This document shows positions 22,181 to 24,051 of a stretch of 24,051 bases of DNA, in pieces (position 1 is the stretch's first letter; the number at the start of each line of letters is the position of its first letter). The notes beneath the pieces were generated by a model. That model did not search any database. It was not told the DNA's origin and worked only from the letters and a program-made list of their open reading frames with translations. Location: IMG/VR virus record IMGVR_UViG_3300028392_000284, positions 1-24,051 of that record; one strand, 5' to 3'. Source of the stretch: a virus. Made by a program: the position numbers and the translations under genes.

Positions 22181-22469
22181 TTGCTTTTCCTTTGATCAAG
22201 TTCGTGAGTGATTCCTGCGACAGCATCGCAGGGTTGTGACGCCCTAACATCTTCGTGACCCACCCGCGTTGCCAGAGCAGCGACAGGGATACTTTAGCGC
22301 CAAGGGCCAGCAACTCTGCCGTGGTGTAGGTCTTGCCGCCGGGGGCTACCCAAGTGTTCTTGATGCGCCAATGCGGTACGCACATCAGGTTGCCTTTGTA
22401 GAACACAGGGGTCAGGTCCAACGGCTCGAAGTCGCCGTTGTCGTCTTTCATGATGTGTATGAGGTTCAT
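22170..22469 (-). CDS. Hypothetical protein in the replication operon (99 aa)
   Basis: A 99-residue protein starting MNLIHIMKDDNGDFEPLDLT, then PVFYKGNLMCVPHWRIKNTW and APGGKTYTTAELLALGAKVS, ending in a basic helix (SLTNLIKGKANAL). The CVPHWRIKNTW stretch contains Cys and His but not a full zinc site. No family recognised. A strong AGGAGG is located about 10 bases before the ATG, which overlaps the stop of the preceding gene as ATGA. A later Met7 is possible. Its position at the head of the nuclease-polymerase operon suggests an accessory role in replication. Confidence 0.6.
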   Translation of the reverse strand: MNLIHIMKDDNGDFEPLDLTPVFYKGNLMCVPHWRIKNTWVAPGGKTYTTAELLALGAKVSLSLLWQRGWVTKMLGRHNPAMLSQESLTNLIKGKANAL

Positions 22470-22627
22470 TCTGCGTTGTCCTCCTCATGACTGATGGTGA
22501 CCTTGTACAGCGTGGAATACCCGCTGCAATCGAACTCTACTTTGTTGAACTTGGCGTTGGGCAGCAAGCTCTCAAGGTAGGTGATGAGGATGTTCTTGAT
22601 CTCTTCGCGCTCTAGGATTATTTTCAC
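22466..22627 (-). CDS. Small phage protein, first gene of the replication operon (53 aa)
   Basis: The open frame extends to 22747, but the likely start is the GTG at 22625-22627: a GGGAA site stands 7 bases upstream and the protein then begins (V/M)KIILEREEIKNILITYLE, a pattern I recall in small phage proteins. It continues LLPNAKFNKVEFDCSGYSTL and YKVTISHEEDNAE. The longer form would overlap the divergent promoter and the start of the VRR-NUC gene. The stop overlaps the next ATG (ATGA). Function unknown. Its small, charged nature suggests a regulator or partner protein. Confidence 0.55.
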   Translation of the reverse strand: MKIILEREEIKNILITYLESLLPNAKFNKVEFDCSGYSTLYKVTISHEEDNAE

Positions 22628-22663
22628 TTTGGATTCCCATTTAGTGAAGTGGTTGGAGACGTC

Positions 22664-22692
22664 ACTTTGCCCGATCACGATCTGCTTGTCAA
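22664..22692 (-). promoter_or_regulatory. Candidate leftward promoter of the replication operon
   Basis: Read on the minus strand, TTGACA (complement of 22687-22692) is followed after 17 bp by CAAAGT (22664-22669), a weak -10 with three matches. It would start transcription about 30 bases before the GTG of the 53-aa gene. Its -35 shares bases with that of the rightward promoter. Lower confidence because the -10 is poor. Confidence 0.35.
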
Positions 22693-22714
22693 CAACTTTT
22701 TTGCAAGATATGAT
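22686..22714 (+). promoter_or_regulatory. Strong sigma70-like promoter of the VRR-NUC/helicase operon
   Basis: TTGTCA (5 of 6 consensus) is followed after exactly 17 bp by TATGAT (5 of 6). The expected start nucleotide is 6-8 bases beyond the -10, at about 22720-22722, which coincides with the A of the VRR-NUC ATG. The transcript would have no leader. Confidence 0.6.
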
Positions 22715-22720
22715 GCCGAC

Positions 22721-23002
22721 ATGAAAGAAAGCGAGATCGAACGCCACTTCGTCTGGGTTGTTGAGACGATGGGCGGCAAGACGTACAAGTTCACAAGCCC
22801 CGGCGTCCGAGGCGTGGCTGACCGCGTGGCGTGTCTGCCGGACGGGTCGACGTGGTTCGTGGAACTTAAAACCAAGGGGGGAAAACTCAGCAAACTACAG
22901 GAACACTTCGGCGCAACCATGCGCCAACTCAATCAAAACTACACAGTAATCTGGAACCTAGAAGGGGTAGCACAATGGTCCTTAGACCTTACCAAGAAGT
23001 AG
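22721..23002 (+). CDS. VRR-NUC nuclease (93 aa)
   Basis: Residues 1-93 match the VRR-NUC fold (PF08774) of PD-(D/E)XK nucleases: ESEIERHFVWVVETMGG at the start, then SPGVRGVADRVACLPDG with Asp34, and WFVELKTKGGKLSKLQ with Glu48-Leu-Lys50 and Gln60. Such small stand-alone nucleases are usual in phage replication clusters, where they may process branched or flap DNA or resolve junctions. The ATG at 22721 was chosen because the sequence reads well from there; a GTG at 22649 would give an unrelated prefix lying over the promoter. No ribosome site is visible, consistent with leaderless expression. The helicase gene starts inside the end of this gene. Confidence 0.85.
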   Translation: MKESEIERHFVWVVETMGGKTYKFTSPGVRGVADRVACLPDGSTWFVELKTKGGKLSKLQEHFGATMRQLNQNYTVIWNLEGVAQWSLDLTKK

Positions 23003-24051
23003 CCGCAGACTTTCTCTACGGCCAGGATCGCGCGATGATCCTAGCGCCCGTGGGGGCGGGCAAGACGGCCATCACGTTGACCGCGCTGTCGGCGCTGCTC
23101 AAGATCAAACGCAACGCCTTAGTGCTTGCACCTAAACGGGTAGCCGAAAGCGTATGGGCGACTGAGGCCGCGAAGTGGGCGCCAGAGCTAACCGTCGCGG
23201 TCGCTGTTGGCACACCTAAGCAACGCCAGAAAGCGTTTGAGTCTGGCGCGCAGGTGGTCGTAACCAACTACGAAAATATTCCGTTCCACGTTGACTTTGA
23301 CTGCATCATTTTCGACGAACTGACGCGGCTCAAGAACCCATACGGCGCGCGGTTTAAGGCGCTCGCCAAGTTAATTCACCACATTGAAATCCGGTGGGGC
23401 TTGACCGGATCGTTTACCAGTAACGGGTTGGAAGATGTGTACGGGCAATGCAAGATCATTGACCAGACGTTGCTAGGGCGCTCTAAGGGCGCGTTCTTGC
23501 AGCAATACTTCATTGCCATAAACCCTGAGTTCGGCCAATGGACGCCGCGCGTAGGCAGTCTGGAACACGTGATGGAGCGTATCAAACCGGCCACCTACGT
23601 CCTTGAACCGGGCGAATACAGCGACAAGTTACCGCCGCTGCACATCGTTCATGTGGACTGTCAGATGCCGATGGACCACTACAACAAACTCAAGAAAGAG
23701 TTTGTTCTTGACAATATTGTGGCGGTCAACGCTGGTGTGGTGACGGGCAAGCTGCAACAGATGGCGTCGGGGTTCATATACGACACGCATCAAACGCCCG
23801 ATCTGGTTATGAAGGGCAAGTTCATCACGCATCAGACGCCGATCTGGTTCTCAAAACATAAGTTTGAGGCGCTGGACGATCTGCTGGCCGAGAATCAACA
23901 CGCCAACACAATTCTGGTGTATCAATACCAAGAAGAATTGATGGAACTGCACCGCCGCTACTCCAATCTAGTTACGCTTGACGATGATAACGCCATCGAA
24001 CGCTGGAACGCCGGTCAGATTGAACTGCTGGCGGTCCATCCTAAGTCTGCC
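22975..24051 (+). CDS. SNF2/superfamily 2-type helicase, N-terminal 359 residues (cut by window edge)
   Basis: The frame is open through the right edge. Motifs: RPYQ (Q-like, residues 4-7), Walker A PVGAGKT at 25-31, ALVLAPKRV (Ia-type) at 48-56, DELT at 114-117 (Walker B, DEAH-like), and LTGSFTSNGLEDVY at 143-156 where SNF2 proteins usually have LTGTP. The second RecA-like domain begins near residue 290 (HKFEALDDLLAEN, ILVYQYQEEL) and is cut in what appears to be motif V (AVHPKSA). GAAGGGG lies 8 bases before the ATG (22975). The product would remodel or unwind DNA during phage replication and is commonly linked to a VRR-NUC gene. The sequence also carries a small internal duplication at 23785-23849. 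Confidence 0.84.
   Translation, partial: MVLRPYQEVAADFLYGQDRAMILAPVGAGKTAITLTALSALLKIKRNALVLAPKRVAESVWATEAAKWAPELTVAVAVGTPKQRQKAFESGAQVVVTNYENIPFHVDFDCIIFDELTRLKNPYGARFKALAKLIHHIEIRWGLTGSFTSNGLEDVYGQCKIIDQTLLGRSKGAFLQQYFIAINPEFGQWTPRVGSLEHVMERIKPATYVLEPGEYSDKLPPLHIVHVDCQMPMDHYNKLKKEFVLDNIVAVNAGVVTGKLQQMASGFIYDTHQTPDLVMKGKFITHQTPIWFSKHKFEALDDLLAENQHANTILVYQYQEELMELHRRYSNLVTLDDDNAIERWNAGQIELLAVHPKSA
23785..23849 (+). repeat. Imperfect 24/23-bp direct repeat in the helicase
   Basis: ACGCATCAAACGCCCGATCT... at 23785-23808 recurs as ACGCATCAGACGCCGATCTG... at 23827-23849. The second copy lacks one base, so the same DNA is read as THQTPDLV in copy 1 and THQTPIWF in copy 2. Frame is restored because the distance between the copies is 42 bp. 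The duplicated peptide lies between the two RecA-like domains. Confidence 0.7.

Noticed and set aside
22628-22747. Longer version of the 53-aa protein reaching 22747
   Set aside because: The extension overlaps the VRR-NUC start on the other strand and the promoter region, while the internal GTG has a correctly spaced ribosome site and a family-like start.
1-24051. tRNA genes, integrase, attachment sites, lysis genes, anti-CRISPR or defence cassettes
   Set aside because: I found no cloverleaf structure or recognisable genes of these kinds; absence by eye is not proof, and the tail completion and lysis genes may lie beyond the left edge.

Overview
The window is a stretch of a tailed double-stranded DNA bacteriophage genome of the short-tailed, P22-like type. 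No bacterial housekeeping genes, rRNA or tRNA genes are visible. The coat protein (cut by the left edge), scaffold, portal and tailspike head-binding region all resemble the P22 system, and genes are packed with 1-bp (TAATG) and 4-bp (ATGA/GTGA) stop/start overlaps. Good Shine-Dalgarno sequences point to a bacterial, probably Gram-negative, host; the exact host cannot be read from the sequence. No integrase, repressor or lysis gene is seen here, so lifestyle is open. Layout. (1) 1-14565, all leftward: small and large terminase, three tiny basic proteins, portal, a ferritin/Dps-like small protein, then about 8.5 kb of adhesin genes (two fibres, a three-domain LamG lectin, a tail-assembly-chaperone-type protein, small structural candidates, a tailspike and three small proteins), and only then scaffold and coat. 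In classical P22-like phages scaffold and coat follow portal directly, so the receptor-binding genes appear to sit inside the head-gene block. (2) 14566-15221, non-coding: repeated 9-11 bp units based on TGTCAGCAAT, with three 23-bp blocks exactly 51 bp apart, an A+T-rich core, and units in the opposite orientation on the far side. This is the best candidate for an origin or regulatory array. (3) 15222-16216, rightward: a miniature beta sliding clamp corresponding to DnaN domains II and III only, a small conserved phage protein, and one or two tiny hydrophobic peptides, closed by a terminator. (4) 16243-22627, leftward replication operon, in transcription order: a small 53-aa protein, an unknown 99-aa protein, a DUF2800-type PD-(D/E)XK nuclease with a cysteine cluster, an unknown 206-aa protein (possible ssDNA-binding protein), a family A DNA polymerase, and a primase-helicase. 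(5) 22721-24051, rightward: a VRR-NUC nuclease and a SNF2-type helicase cut by the right edge, driven by a strong sigma70-like promoter whose predicted start site falls on the ATG. Together the polymerase, clamp, primase-helicase, nucleases and SNF2 helicase form a nearly self-sufficient phage replisome. Most noteworthy are the two-domain clamp, the repeat array beside it, the Dps-like ferroxidase residue spacing in the small protein after the portal, and the overlapping divergent promoters with a predicted leaderless transcript.
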